A stretch of DNA of 64,000 nucleotides from Allodiplogaster sudhausi (GCA_945643635.1 CALZFC010000057.1:376001-440000), one strand, 5' to 3'; positions 32,665 to 46,182 are shown, counted from the stretch's first letter. Translations and numbers: made by a program. Notes: generated by a model not told the origin, from the sequence alone.

Positions 32665-35282
32665 TCATAGTTGTGCCATCACTGGGGCGCGGCGCTCGTT
32701 GACGGCAGTGCCGTCGGCTGCCGGGGCGCTGGCGAAGAAGACGATGACGTCATGCTGATGTTGACCGGAAAAGTGGGGTCAATGAAAATTTGACAAAATG
32801 AAGCTATGTTCATTGCCAAAAGCAACGTTCATTACTGAATAGATTTTTCTTCGTTGACTCCAGGAAACCACCACGTTTTCCCCCTTCAATTGAATTGCCA
32901 ATGAATGTGCTAAATCATAAATGCATACTTTACTTACTCACACCTTACATTAGTGATTGGTACCACATTAAAAAGTGTTTTTCTCACTTTCTCTCTTACA
33001 CAGATTTATAACAAACTAGCGGCCGCTACTAATGAAGAAAATAATTGTTTTTTTTTTATTAATAAACAAATTAATATATAAACTATAAATTCGAATTTTG
33101 TGGGTTTTTGAAGCGTTTTCCTGGCTAACTCTTCAAATGTAGCTGGGGGAAGAGAACTAATGTTTGACCAAAAAAGAAGAAATTGAGAATGACGGTGGGA
33201 ACCTGCGCCATTAACTGGTCCATCTCGACGGAGACATTGAGAGAAGAAGGATTGGCGCTGTTGACCTCCGCCTGAGGGAAGGAGGAATAATGTAAAGGGC
33301 TCTTACTATATGAATGTATGAATAGTAGGCAAGAAAAAGAATGAAAAGCTGAGAGATCAGAGAATAAGAGGAAACAAATGTAAGAAGAGAAAGGAAGACA
33401 GGGAGAGAGCGAGAGAGAGAGAAGTAAAAAGAGAGGCAGAAGGAGAAGGCCAAGAAGAGAGATTGAGAGAAAGAGGGACTGACAGAATGAGAGAGAAAGA
33501 GAAAAAACAAACTGGTATGTCTGTTTGAAGGGTAGCCGGAGAAGATGGATTGGACGGTACATTGCCATTCACCTTATTGGAGGAACTTGTGCGTACCCTT
33601 TATCCATTTTCAACGGTCATACATATATTCACATTCACATAATAATACGCGTATGCTTGTAAAAAAAATTTTTACTCAACATTCGTTAATGGAAAAATAT
33701 ATAATAGCAAAAGGAAAAGAAATGCAAAAAGATTTCACCTTCTCAGCCTTCTCAGTGCAGTAGCCAAGATCCTAAATAAGCTTCTCAATATTCTCTCTTA
33801 CTCTCTCTCTCTCTCGCCATCTTTGTCACCAAACTGAACATAAGCAGTTTTTCTAACCATACAGGCACTCCGGAAATCCATCTCCTCGGTAGACAGCTTA
33901 TCCGGCGGGGCACCAATGACACGGCGTGCCTCTTCTTTTGAAACTTTGGTCGAGAATTCGTGGGGATCCGTGTATTTCATCTCCTTATTGAGCGGGAGCA
34001 GCTTGTCGATAAGCTTGAATTGATTGTCTTAATCATGAAAGATGCTCTAATAGGGCTGATGTCCAAAAGGCATGAGGAAGGAGTGCCACGTACCTCTTGA
34101 AAAAGATGCTTGTTCAGCTTATCGCCATAATTCCGCAGCATAGTAGTCTTGTTGGCGGTCAAGAAAACCCACGTCTCTTTCAGCTGCGGGTACGTTAAGT
34201 CCTGCGAATGCAAGTTTCAAAACAAGTTGCTGAAGTATCAACATACTTACCATTAAATCAAGTACCCGAAATTGCTTTCAAGCTTATTCGTTGACTATAA
34301 TGCGATCAGTCCCAAATTTATTTAATGAAAAATAACCCTAAATGCATACCCTATTATCCCTGCCACGGTTGTTGAACTCGACTTTCCAGACTGTCGGAAA
34401 AACTGCAGGAAACAAAATAACGAAGTCAAACTTTAATCGCAACTTTCCCAACACTCACTCAGGGAGAGATGTGACGGCATTTACATGTCTGAGTACTTGC
34501 AATGAGGACTGAAAGTTGTGAAAATTCCACAATTGCGAAAAACAATAAGAGGTGAAACGAAACGACAGGAAGAAAGATAACAACAGGGAGATGAGAATAT
34601 TAAAAGCAAAAGAGAGAGAGAGAAAGAGAGAAGGCTTCGTCAAGAGAAAATTCGGCTGCATAAGCCGAATGAAAAGGAAGGATCTTTATCTCCAGCCCTC
34701 TAGCATAAAGCGCAGCGAGCAATTTTGCAGTGATAAGATTAACTAAAAAAATGGAAATCTGATAATTCACTTTACAAACATCAACACAAAAAGGTGGGGG
34801 TTGAGTCAAATTACGAAGAAAATTGAACATTAACAAGAACAGGCAAAGATATAGAGGAAAGGAGAAATGAGGGAAAGAACAAGAAATATAAAGGGACGCG
34901 AGAGAGGAGAGGAAAGGGTGAGAATAGGACGAGAAAGATGGAGAAGAAAAAATTGATTTTAAAAAAAAACAGAAATTGATGGAGAAAAAGATTTGGCCCA
35001 AAGGGCTAATCGTAGGCTTGGCTCTTCAGTGGTCTCTCAGGGATCAAGGATGAAAGCCAGTGTCCTCAGAAAGAAATGGACCTCTTCTTCCTCTCCACTC
35101 AAATCTATTTTTAAATGCAATAAAAGGAGGTGCTGCCAACCTTCGCAGATGACAACGCGCTGATATTCGCGTGCGACGACACCCTCCTGGTCGATCCTGG
35201 CCATAACATTTTCGAGCGTATCTGAAGCGTCGAAAGCGATGGGGATTTTTTCGCCATTCGCTCTAATCACTTCGACGCGCAT
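32665..35282 (-). CDS. Small protein with N-terminal ubiquitin-like domain
   Basis: Exons 35282-35141, 34390-34350, 34201-34094, 34013-33858, 33771-33739, 33572-33513, 33271-33203 and 32754-32665 keep phase throughout and give 232 residues. The start ATG opens directly on MRVEVIRANGEKIPIAFDAS, then DTLENVMARIDQEGVVAREY and QRVVIC, closely following ubiquitin's beta1-beta2-helix-beta3. KVEFNNRGRDNRDLTY then corresponds to the following GKxLEDGRTLSDY region. There is no C-terminal Gly-Gly near residue 76, so it is a built-in domain and not a conjugated modifier. The rest (LIDKLLPLNKEMKYTDPHEF, STKVSKEEARRVIGAPPDKL) I do not recognise. If the donor at 33202 is not used, reading runs on to a stop at 33125 with a hydrophobic tail (228 residues). 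It exists only in the left arm. Confidence 0.65.
33370..33505. repeat. GA-rich tract
   Basis: Interrupted GA-rich sequence inside the intron 33272-33512 of the ubiquitin-like gene; in the sense strand it is CT-rich and would form the polypyrimidine tract region. Confidence 0.8.
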
Positions 35283-37014
35283 GCCGCCAGTGGCTTGCGA
35301 GAACAGACACTGCGAAGTGACAACGGAAATTAGAGACATTCACACGTCACTCTAGAACAACAATGCACGGCAGAGAAGCGCGACGAAACGCGAAAAAAAA
35401 AGAATCATCGTAGTATCAGCAACACTGCCAACAATCATGACGAAAGGCACTCAACTGCTGGCTACGCAGGAAGAGACCAGAACTGAACCGCTCACTGGGC
35501 AGGAATCAACTCACACCGGGAGAGAGGGAGATCAAGAGAGCAAGAGATACAAACAGATGTATGTATGTATATAAAGAGAGGAAGAGAGAGAGAGAAAGTT
35601 TTAGGGTAAGAAGAACAAAAAAAGAAAATCAAAGGCGAATGTACAAGGATGATGCAACAAAACAATAGTCTTTCAGGCGTCACATCGGCATTCGAACACT
35701 TTTTCTTAATGAAAGCTATTCTGAAGAAGCTGGAAAAGGGATTTAACCAAGAGTTATTTGCATTACATGGAGAACCGAGAGGAATAGCAAAGTGTCAATG
35801 AAAAGGTTAAAAAGAAAAATTAAAATTAAATTAAGTCAGGATAAGTTTTAAAATTTAACAGCGTTAAGCATTAACGGAAGTCGAAAGAAAAAAATGTGAA
35901 TACTTTCATCTCATTATTAACATACCGTTAAAAGAGCGAATGTTTGTAAGAGGAGCGGCCAAGAAAAAGGATAAGAGACGAGTAAGAAAGCATGAAGGAG
36001 TGAGGACTCTTCCACTTTGGGAGTGCGAAGGAGGGGCACACAGGAAACAAACAAGCTGAGAGAGAGAGAGAGAGAGGGAGAGAGACCGGATTTTATGATC
36101 GGTCTCGATGGACGGAAGAGGAGCAAATGAGGCAAGAGAGGAATGGAGGTTTTTTTGCCGACATTGGTGCCAGATGTTGTATGTTGCACTGACAATGACT
36201 CACTGATGAAGGAGAGAGAGAGAAAAAGATAGAGAAGGAGAGAGAGAGAGATGGGGAGACAGAGACAAATCGAGAGAGAGTGAGGTAGAAGAAGAGAAGA
36301 AAGAAAAAGAAGACTCTGAAAGCTGTAATGGTTTCGCGTTCATTTTTACGATCTTGACTGATTGACGGAAGAGGAGCAAAAGAAGCAAGAGAGGAAGGAA
36401 GTGAGAACAGAGTTGTTTGTGCCCGGCCCCATTGGTGAGGATAACCCTTCCTCATCTCACAATCAACCCAAGACTTTTCAAAAATTCTTTTTTTTTTCAA
36501 AAAAAGGGGAATTTTCTTTCATTTACAATTGTTTAAAGATTTTCATATATTTTGACAATTTCTTGATGACTGATATGACCGGTGCTGATTGTGAGTTAAG
36601 GGTGCCGAATATGTAAAAAAAAAAGTCAGAATAGGTTGAATGATTCTCGGTGAAGATAATAAAATCATAATTACTATATGCATATTAACAAATGATTGAT
36701 TTTGTCTTACTGAATCTTATCGCGATTCATGCTCTCAGGCTGAGTGCTCTAAAGAACAGGAAGCAGGCAACATGAATTCCGAATTTTTTTAGAGCGCGCT
36801 GTATGTATTCCGAGTTGACTTGGATTCTTCTTATTATATATTCAAGATGCATCAATTTGTTTTAACTTTATGTATTATCTACAATTAGAATATTGAGCAC
36901 GAAGGCTTCTTTATTTTCGGAAAAATATAAACTGAAATTATATGTTGAATATAAATATAAATAAAATATAAAAAATATGTATTCACACACAAGATTTTTT
37001 ATTTTGGAAATGTA
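35283..37014. other. Non-coding inner part of the left arm
   Basis: Upstream region of the ubiquitin-like gene followed by GA tracts (36055-36085, 36210-36300) and AT-rich DNA up to the arm border. Long frames here translate microsatellites. No exon recognised. Confidence 0.55.
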
Positions 37015-37271
37015 TGAACGAGATGAAAGCAAGTCCTTTCTCTCGTTTTGTTAAAACACCAAAAAAAATAATGAACAGTGGGAGAAAGGCACTGTGAGTA
37101 GAAGAGAGAGCAAGACATAGAGGGAGAGTAAGGGAAAGGAGAGAGAGAGAGAGAGAGAGCAATTTTTAGCGATTGTGAGGCAGAAGAAAAGACGGCGAAT
37201 GCGAGAGAGAAAAGACGGCAATATTTTCAATGATCAATGACCCCAATCATAATTTATATTTAACAACCTCA
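37015..37271. other. Palindrome 2 spacer
   Basis: About 257 bp of single-copy DNA between the arms, rich in GA (37081-37215), with no gene. Such a short spacer would let the arms extrude as a cruciform or fold as single strands. Confidence 0.85.
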
Positions 37272-38202
37272 AATACATTTCCAAAATAAAAAATCTTGTG
37301 TGTGAATACATATTTTTTATATTTTATTTATATTTATATTCAACATATAATTTCAGTTTATATTTTTCCGAAAATAAAGAAGCCTTCGTGCTCAATATTC
37401 TAATTGTAGATAATACATAAAGTTAAAACAAATTGATGCATCTTGAATATATAATAAGAAGAATCCAAGTCAACTCGGAATACATACAGCGCGCTCTAAA
37501 AAAATTCGGAATTCATGTTGCCTGCTTCCTGTTCTTTAGAGCACTCAGCCTGAGAGCATGAATCGCGATAAGATTCAGTAAGACAAAATCAATCATTTGT
37601 TAATATGCATATAGTAATTATGATTTTATTATCTTCACCGAGAATCATTCAACCTATTCTGACTTTTTTTTTTACATATTCGGCACCCTTAACTCACAAT
37701 CAGCACCGGTCATATCAGTCATCAAGAAATTGTCAAAATATATGAAAATCTTTAAACAATTGTAAATGAAAGAAAATTCCCCTTTTTTTGAAAAAAAAAA
37801 GAATTTTTGAAAAGTCTTGGGTTGATTGTGAGATGAGGAAGGGTTATCCTCACCAATGGGGCCGGGCACAAACAACTCTGTTCTCACTTCCTTCCTCTCT
37901 TGCTTCTTTTGCTCCTCTTCCGTCAATCAGTCAAGATCGTAAAAATGAACGCGAAACCATTACAGCTTTCAGAGTCTTCTTTTTCTTTCTTCTCTTCTTC
38001 TACCTCACTCTCTCTCGATTTGTCTCTGTCTCCCCATCTCTCTCTCTCTCCTTCTCTATCTTTTTCTCTCTCTCTCCTTCATCAGTGAGTCATTGTCAGT
38101 GCAACATACAACATCTGGCACCAATGTCGGCAAAAAAACCTCCATTCCTCTCTTGCCTCATTTGCTCCTCTTCCGTCCATCGAGACCGATCATAAAATCC
38201 GG

Positions 38203-38236
<34 letters not shown>

Positions 38237-38348
38237 AGCTTGTTTGTTTCCTGTGTGCCCCTCCTTCGCACTCCCAAAGTGGAAGAGTCCTCACTCCTTC
38301 ATGCTTTCTTACTCGTCTCTTATCCTTTTTCTTGGCCGCTCCTCTTAC

Positions 38349-39774
38349 AAAACACCTCGAAATACTTTATATTTTTTTCCTTTCTTTCAAATGAAGCGAA
38401 TTTGGACGGAAGCGCGAAACACTTTTTTGGGTGACAGTGAGAGAGAAAAAGAAAGACGAGAAAGCGAAAGAAAAAGAGAAAGCGAAAGACTTAAAAGCAA
38501 GGAGAGAGACCTCGAAATACATAGCTCGAAAAAGCGAGAGAGATAGATGGAGAGAGACAAAGAGAACGAGAGATTCGGCTGACTTGTTGGGGCTCGCTCA
38601 CGTCCGTAATGACTCCCAAGATGTCACAGAGGGAGAGGTTCGCAAGCTGCACAGCCTGGGCGAGACTGATCGGCCGAATGAGAACGCGGCGTTCCGGCAT
38701 TTCAAGTGCCTCATCCTCCCCGCATCGTCTGATCTATAAAACATTTTGATCTACAACTTTATCCTGTACAAATATACATTTTATACTAATGTATTAAAGA
38801 AAACCTCAGTGCGATCCCGGATTAGGAGCTGAAAATTGAAGGTCGTCGTGTTGAAGAGGTCGTCAATAGCCCAGAGAGCAACGTTCTTGAATTCGTACGT
38901 CTGCATGAGAGAATAGGTAAGTAGATAAACAAAAATGTAAAAAAAAAATCAGTATACGCGTGTATATCTGTAAAATTTAAACAAATCCATGGCAGATATG
39001 CTTTTTTTTAATATATATATTTTTTAATAATAAGCTTAACACTTTCATCTGAAAAATCCTCTCTGACTGATCCAATTTGGATGAAATCGAAGATATCTCT
39101 CGCGACATCGTCGAAGGCAACCACGCTTACCGTCTCTTCCCACCTAAAAAGGGGTTCTACAAATTGCTATGCTACATATATGCATACATATGTACATAAG
39201 TTCATATACATATTTCAAGGAAAACATGCATACAATAAATTAAGGAAATATAATTTTAAATATTCATTATTATCGTATATTGTTGCTTTTTCTCCTTCTC
39301 TCTCTCTCGCTCTCTCGCTCACTCTTGTCGTCATTATTGAAATAAATTTGTGTTCAATGATTTTAATTAAATAAAACAAATTGTTTATACTTCTTCACCA
39401 TACCGGTCTTGGACGCTGAAGTTGAACACGGCTTCCTTGTTGAAGGCGCGGCGGAGCTGATCGTCCTTTTCGACGACGACCCCTCGGATGTTGCGTCTGT
39501 AATTTTTTCTCTTTTATCTCGCCATCTACATTTCTCTCCATCTCTCTATCTTTTGCAAGATTTTCGTTTTTTTCTGTTTGTTTTTTCTCACACAAACACA
39601 CACAATCTATATTTAATTCATTGCCATCATCTCATGTCGAGCGAGAGGTTGCACAAGATATCTTTCGAAAGAAATCATTTAATTTGGAACACATTTCGAG
39701 AGAGAATCACTAACGAATTAAAGAAGAGAGTGAGAGGGAGTGGGAGAAACAGAGAGATATAATAAGAAAGAACG

Positions 39775-39818
<44 letters not shown>

Positions 39819-39878
39819 TTGCGAAGAATACCTTGCGCCATCGAATAGTGGCAGATCGCGAATCGGCACTTCGTTCAT
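38349..39878 (-). pseudogene. RPA70-like gene, second copy, truncated after exon 5
   Basis: Start codon at 39878-39876 and exons 1-5 mirror those at 29905-31194 with the same protein sequence. Exon 6 is cut after its first five or so bases at 38349-38354, where the deletion junction lies; exons 7 and 8 are gone. A transcript would encode the first OB fold and part of the second. Likely non-functional, although a shortened first-domain protein is possible. Confidence 0.85.
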
Positions 39879-40022
39879 GTTCGCTGTAAATATTACATTA
39901 CAATTGCCACTAATTTCAAGTGCATATGCATATAACACGAGTCACCGATTGAGGCTAACTACAGTAGTCTTATCTCTCTAGATCACAAGCTCCCTCGCCC
40001 TTGTATCTGGCAGAATGGGGAG

Positions 40023-40053
40023 AATTCAAACGTGAGTTTTTGGCCCCTTTAAC
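40023..40053. promoter_or_regulatory. Mirror copy of the 29731-29761 motif
   Basis: Reverse complement of the motif upstream of the RPA-like gene, in the same position relative to the truncated copy. Confidence 0.4.
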
Positions 40054-40805
40054 AGAGCTGCTCAGAAGAACGCGGAAATTTCACATAGTAAGCTGCAACA
40101 ACTGATTGTCTACAGTAACAGCGAACAACGAATGGAGAGTGAATGGGAAGGAAAGATAAGTATAATATAAGTAGGAAAGTAATAAGTAAACTTTAACAAT
40201 ATTGTCATACTTTTTAGATGGGAATTAATTTTTGGGAACATGGAGAGGAGTGAACGAATAGACTTTTTTCGTCAATCGCTCTCTCCCTCTCTCCTCTCTC
40301 AATATCTGGAAGCTTCCCATAATGAGGCAGTCGTTAGGTGTTGTGAAATGGTCGAGCTAATAAAGAATGGGAAGAGAGCGAGAGTGATAGAGATACTCCT
40401 TCTCTCTCTCCCTCTCTCTGCTTCTCTTTTTCTCTCTCTCTCGGAATATTTTCATGTCCATTTCTACTGTAGCGAGGAAGAATCGACAGAAGCAGTGATA
40501 CAGAAGAAAACAAGGATTTATTGAACTGCAAAGCATTGTTAGAGCTCAACCAACATGGTCACTCCTCCAACAATAAGTTGTCTCATTGTCAGGGTAGCAA
40601 TGGTTCATTGAAACGAGGCAAAGCAGAAAGAGACGCCATAAGCTTCAAGTTTAGATAAGAGGTAACTGATATGAACTGGGTCCATACTGCAGAGACCTAG
40701 GAAGAGGAGTTGATTACCATGAGAGAATTATTTGAAAACTAAAAGTGTCGATAAGGATGGAATGGCATTCGTCGGAAACCACGTTCTTCCTAAGAGAAAG
40801 GTTTA

Positions 40806-40985
40806 AACAGAGAGAGAAAGAAAGAGAGAGAGGGAGGGAGAGAGAAATAGAGAGAGAACAAGAGCAATAGAGAGAGAAAAAGAGAAGTAGAGAGAGAGAA
40901 ATAGAGAGAGAGAAAAAGAGAAATAGAGAGAGAAAAAGAGAAATAGAGAGAGAGAGAAATAGAGAGAGAGAGAGAGAGGGAGGTA
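40806..40985. repeat. GA-rich cyclic microsatellite
   Basis: Mirror of 28805-28990: GA blocks separated by aaatagag and aagtagag at fairly even intervals. Confidence 0.9.
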
Positions 40986-41936
40986 GGGAGTTAGAAAAAC
41001 AAAATTTTGCCCTCGCACCTCATTTTCAGCAAGAATGAGAGTTACAGACGTTAGAGAAAACCGAGACAACGAGAGAACGTGAGAGATGTTAGATACGCAT
41101 ACGTATCAAATTTGAAATTTTGTTAGCGGGCCCCAATACACGGTTTTCGTTCGTCAGATGCTTCATTTAATTTTTTTAATAGTGGGTTTTTATACAAATT
41201 TTTTTTGGTTTTTCTACTCATAAAGCACCGATTTTGTGGGCCAAAACATTTTTTGGTGATGAAGCTTCCTGTTCTGCATCACTGGTCACGAGTGGACACA
41301 GTGTTACACTGCACGAAAAAGAAAACATTGATACAGAAAAAAATAAGAATAATGGAACTGAAGAAAGTGCCTTTAGGCCCCAGCGACTGTACCACTCCTC
41401 TCAGACTTAGCAGGCAGCCAGAGATGTTTAGATAAGAATTACCTGATACTGAGTTTTAAAACTTTGTAAGCATTCCATGTTGCTGATCACCCAAAAGTAT
41501 CGATTTTAATGGAAAAGGAGGGCTGTTCGTTCTGGCACGGCGATTTCTTACATTCATTCGCCTCAAATAAAAGAAGTGGGGAGGGTTTAGAGTGTGTTCG
41601 AGAGTGAGGAGCGAGGAAGAGAATGCAGCAGAAGGAAGACAAGTGGAAAGTGCGTGCCAAAGAAGCGAGAGAGGCAGAGAAACTGTTAGGATATGAATAA
41701 AACAGTTGCATGAAAAATTATAATCAGAGAGGGCGTTGCTCCTGTTAAGGTGTATTTCGTTCATAGAGTTATCATCTCACAATTTTTGTATGAACGCCTT
41801 TATATTGACAATGAGCATATATGCATGTATGTATGTAACTGTTACGGGGTATATGACGGTGCAAATAAAAAAAGGGGTTTTTGCGTTTTCGAGAGACTTG
41901 TTCTCTGTGTGTAAAAAGTGCGTGTGCTAAACATCA

Positions 41937-43317
41937 TATGACGCGATTTGCGAGAGAATCAAAATGAATCAAAGCGGCCGCGGACATAGCCAAAATCGAA
42001 CAGCTGGGATTTTGTTCAAAAGTTCCTTATAAGTACTTTCTGATACGCGGAATCGATTGGAAGTGGTTTAAGGATCGGAAAATGCCGTTTTCGGTGGATA
42101 TGAAGGCTATATGCGGCTCGCCGCGCAGGTGGGCGAGTTGGATGCACCTGAGGTCATTGCAGCGCACTGTTTTGAGATAGAGAAATGAAAATTAGCAACA
42201 TAATAGCCAAGACATTGCTCTAAACCATGGAAAAAGAAAAATTTGAAAATGTTCAACTTTCCATCTTTTATAGTCTTTTAAGTTTGAAGGAGCTCAGACA
42301 ACGTGTTTCTCATTTTACCAGAACCAAACCTATACAGCTGTATAGAGCGTGAAAAGAGCTTTTGAATGCACTATTGGCTTTGGAAAACTGAGGATGCGCT
42401 GAAGTTTCCTAATCGATTTTCCCTACTTCATAATCATTTTCGCACGTCCAAACCGACGCCAAAAGAAAGAGCGTGAAATTTGCTACACGCTGATCCCCTT
42501 TCAATGAACTTTCAAGTTTACAATATTTTGTTATAAGCTTTAAAATTAGGGCCGATAATGCTTGTTCCATTGCGCCCAATAATCGATTTTCTTAGTTTAT
42601 TCGAATTAGAATATTCCAATTATTTTTCAAGCACCGATCCTTGAAGAATTATTAAAAGCAGATGCCATATTCTTTTGATCTATAACAAAAGATCGTGGAC
42701 TCGGAATTTTATTGAAAGTGCTTCAGCTTGTAGCAAATTTAATGCTCTTTCTCGTGGTGTATGTTTCGGCATACGAAAATGGTTCTGAAGTGGTTCTTCA
42801 GTGGCGCGGATCCACTGATTTGTACTGCCGCAAGGTGATAATCGCCTAGGAAACTTCAGCGCATCCTAAGTTTCCCAAACCCAATAGTCCATTCGAAAGC
42901 TCTTTTCATGCTCTATACATCTGTATAGGTTTGGTTCTGGTAAAATGAGAAACACGTTGTCTGAGCTCCCTCAAACTTTTCATAATATAAAACAATCAAC
43001 GTTCTACATTTTCGGATTTTTCTTTTTTCGTTGTTTAGAGTAATATCTTGGCTATTATATTGCAAATTTTCATTGCTATATCTCAACAAAGTGCGTCGCA
43101 ATGACCTCAGACATGCATCCAACTCGCCTCCTAGCGCGGCGAGCCTAATAATTCAAGCCCTCATAGCAAATGAACAAGGCATTTTCCAACTCCCAGACCA
43201 GTTCCAATCGATTTCTCGTATCAGAAAGTACCTATAACGAACTTTTGAACAAAATCCAAGCTGGTCGATTTTGGCTATGTCCGCGGCCTTTTTGATTCTC
43301 TCGCAAATCGCGTCATA
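41937..43317. mobile_element. Foldback element, right-arm mirror copy
   Basis: Mirror of 26480-27856, itself 41939-43315 and also 1377 bp, with the same TA flanks. It was duplicated with the arm, not inserted twice. Confidence 0.8.
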
Positions 43318-43869
43318 TTTTTCTCAGCATTATGCATATACTACAAGTGTGCGCAAATGATCTGCGCATAAAATGCATATATTAACGTTCGCAGAAATCC
43401 TATAAAAAATGGGCATGAAAGTACGCATATAAATGTATAGGTCTGCCACTCTTCTTCCTTCTTTGTATACGCCTTCTTAGTCCTCGAAAGTGACGTCAAT
43501 GGGGAACGGAAATTCAGGCACCGGCGTTCTCGGCGGAACGTCACTCAACTCAACACACAAATCACCACATTTGCGTCACAACAGCCCCTCCGACCCTCTT
43601 AACCAGCATTTACCATTAATTCCGTGAATCTATTACAACAACCAGGTTGTATCCAAATGCGAAATTTTCACCAGGCCTGAGAAAGGAATAGAAAAGATGA
43701 GAGGAACCATCATGCGGATTTCGTGTTGAGCATGGTGAAATTGAACTAAAGTTCCCCTGATGCTGAAGCGGTTCCCTGGCTCGAGTCTAATATTAGCACA
43801 ACTGTCTCTGCAGATCTACAACAAGTATCCATGCACCCAAGCAATGGTTGAAGAGAGACCCAAGCAGAC

Positions 43870-44720
43870 CTGCTTGATTGTAGCCCCGTTCTTGCCAATG
43901 ACGCGTCCTATCTTATTCTGCGGAACTTCCATGTAGAATGTCTCCAGACTATAACCAGCGCCACTCTTCCGTACCAGTTTCTTGATGCGCTTAGTTGCCT
44001 CGCAGATCTGCTTGCGAGTTCCCATAATTGTCAACCAGCGACTATATGGAGTTGTATCAGCTAAATGTATTCGACTTAAAATAGCCGAATGCGAATATAG
44101 CAACACGTTTTAGACCAAATACACAGCAACTAAAGAAATAACGGTTATTAGTATGAAAAGACGAACGGGGATGTCTGAACTGGATCTTGGTTTCAGTCTC
44201 CTCTTCGATTCTCTTGATGATGTCTCCCCCTTTGCCAATGATCATGCCCAAACTGTCCTAGGGCACAAGCACTTTCCCCTCCTCAGTTCCTGGATCTCTG
44301 CCGCCGACCCATCCTAGTCGAGTCTCTTCGTAGTCATTGTTACGATTCCCTGCATCATCGCGAGAGTTCAGCAGCTCTTTCACCAATCGCTTGGCTTGCT
44401 TGATCTGATTGTTTTTTTTCCCTTTTTGCCAATGATCAATCTTGCTGTCTGGGATGAGCATCTCGAAAGTGATCTGTCCGTTGAAAAGAAACGAATGAGC
44501 GGAATTAATTACATACGTTAGACTGTTTCGCACAAATTAAATCGAAAACCCCCCTTAAGCGCATTAAATGTTGAACACGTTAACAAAAAGAACATAAAAG
44601 ATCGGGCATTATCGGAATGAGAGAAGAGTGACAAACCTCTGAACGGCGTTGAAAGACGTCATTGATAGGGTCGTTTGGGATCAGACCAGTAGACATACGG
44701 ATATATGAGGTGCAAGTGAT
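43870..44720 (-). pseudogene. FUBP/KHSRP-type KH-domain gene, right copy, less decayed
   Basis: Mirror of 25080-25925. It keeps the stretch KSGAGYSLETFYMEVPQNKI followed by GRVIGKNGATIKQ, which is frameshifted in the left copy, and lacks the agct duplication, so KQAKRLVKELLNSRDDA reads on. It still has the shared frameshift in the first KH core (after IPDSKI) and the in-frame TAG before DSLGMIIG. Those lesions therefore predate the palindrome, and the left-only lesions came afterwards. FUBP-type proteins bind single-stranded nucleic acid in transcription and RNA processing. Confidence 0.75.
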
Positions 44721-44974
44721 ACGACGGTTCCAAGGTTGTGCGGCGTGTAAACACGCTACAGCAACACCACGCAGGAGATGACCAACGGCGGAAGCAGCGA
44801 CTGCGAGCTCCAATCAAAAATGTTCAAACCGCTACGCTTACGCAACGCAACCCATTCCAGCCATGGCAGAGTGATGATGTTTTCTCTCTTTCGCAACCTT
44901 TGTCTTTGGAAGAATGGGTATCCATCATGTTTCGAACTTTTCCATCCACATCGACACTTTTGGGTGACAGATAA

Positions 44975-45372
44975 CACTGAATGGCATATGACAAATCCAT
45001 ACAAATTCTTTTGACTCAGTTCTTATCAGACGTGGTAAGAGAAGAGTGGAAACGGTGAGAAGAGATGGGAAAGTGATGGGAAGTATTGCACTCCAGCATG
45101 ATTGCCATTCAAAACATCAGAGGAGAACTCTGACTCAGAGATTCCGATCATCTGACGCATCGAGATCATTTCTCACTCCACTATTTCATTCCTCTCCTAA
45201 TCGTTTCCTTATGCTGCCCCTCTTTCACTTCTCCTGCACTCACTTTCCATTTATCTTATTTCTTCTGCATCTCCCTCCTCCTCGCTACTCTCTCTCTCTC
45301 TTTCTCTCTCTCTATCTCTATCTCTCTCACTTTTTCTACCCTCTCCACCTCTCATTCACGGCATCTTCCTTG
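44975..45372. repeat. Segment present only in the right arm
   Basis: Inserted (or lost from the left arm) between sequences that are adjacent at about 24825-24845. It begins with a copy of the ataacactgaatggc repeat (also at 9440-9510 and 9609-9690) and includes a CT tract at 45285-45330. No gene. Confidence 0.65.
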
Positions 45373-46004
45373 ATAGCCTTCTCTCGAGGCCAGCAAACAG
45401 TTGAGGAGACATTGGCAGTTTAATGTGCAAGAGAACGAAAGAAATCGCCGAGCCAGAACGAACAGCCCTATCTGACTCACGCCCTCTCTTTCTCTTTCTC
45501 TTTCTCTCTCTCTCTCTCTCTCTCCCTACCTTTATCTTAGAATGAAAAGAACATGATGTTTCGAACTTTTCCAGTCATATAAACGCTTTTGTCTAACTAA
45601 CGCTCCTGCGCTCTCTTTGTCAATCTCTGCTGTCCGGTTGCTCTCAGATCTTAACGATCTCTCACTTTCCCAGCTTCGGCTGTGATTTGATGGCGCATTT
45701 TCGAAAGTGCCAGGAAACACCCTGCCTTCACTCTTTCATTATATCCTTCTCATGTGAAGGTTTTCTGAAAGTACACCACGTTTAGATCGTCCAGAATACT
45801 CATTATCTCAAACTGTCGATAAAATTGTGGAGTGAGAAATATCATTTCTCCCTGCACTATTTTATTCCTGTCTTTATTCCTTATAGATTCCTTATGCATT
45901 CAATGTTAGCACCCATATATCTACCTTCTTTTGCATTCTCTCGCTGCCTTGCACCTCTCTCTCACACACACCTTTTCTAACCTCTCCCCTCTCTTTTCTA
46001 CCCT

Positions 46005-46045
46005 CCCAAATCGCCGTGCTAGAACGAACAGTCGAATCTGACTCA

Positions 46046-46079
<34 letters not shown>

Positions 46080-46130
46080 CTCTCTCTCCCGCTCCTACTT
46101 TCCCGCCTACCTGGTCCCGCTCTCTCCCTA

Positions 46131-46182
<52 letters not shown>

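Larger units (their letters stand above)
23576..37014. repeat. Palindrome 2, left arm (complete arm)
   Basis: Reverse complement of 37272-46520 except for about 4.5 kb (31427 to about 35940) present only here. The mirror sum of paired positions is about 74288 near the centre and about 69780 outside the single-copy block, which locates the difference exactly. The arm carries, from outside in, the KH pseudogene, a foldback element, the RPA-like gene and the ubiquitin-like gene. Confidence 0.92.

Noticed and set aside
38431..38739. 102-codon frame rich in Lys and Glu
   Set aside because: Antisense of RPA-like exon 5 plus a GA tract; the exon on the other strand has family support.
39409..39762. 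117-codon frame in the right arm (MDAEVEHGFLVEGAAEL...)
   Set aside because: It is the antisense shadow of RPA-like exon 2, whose sense frame shows the OB-fold motifs.
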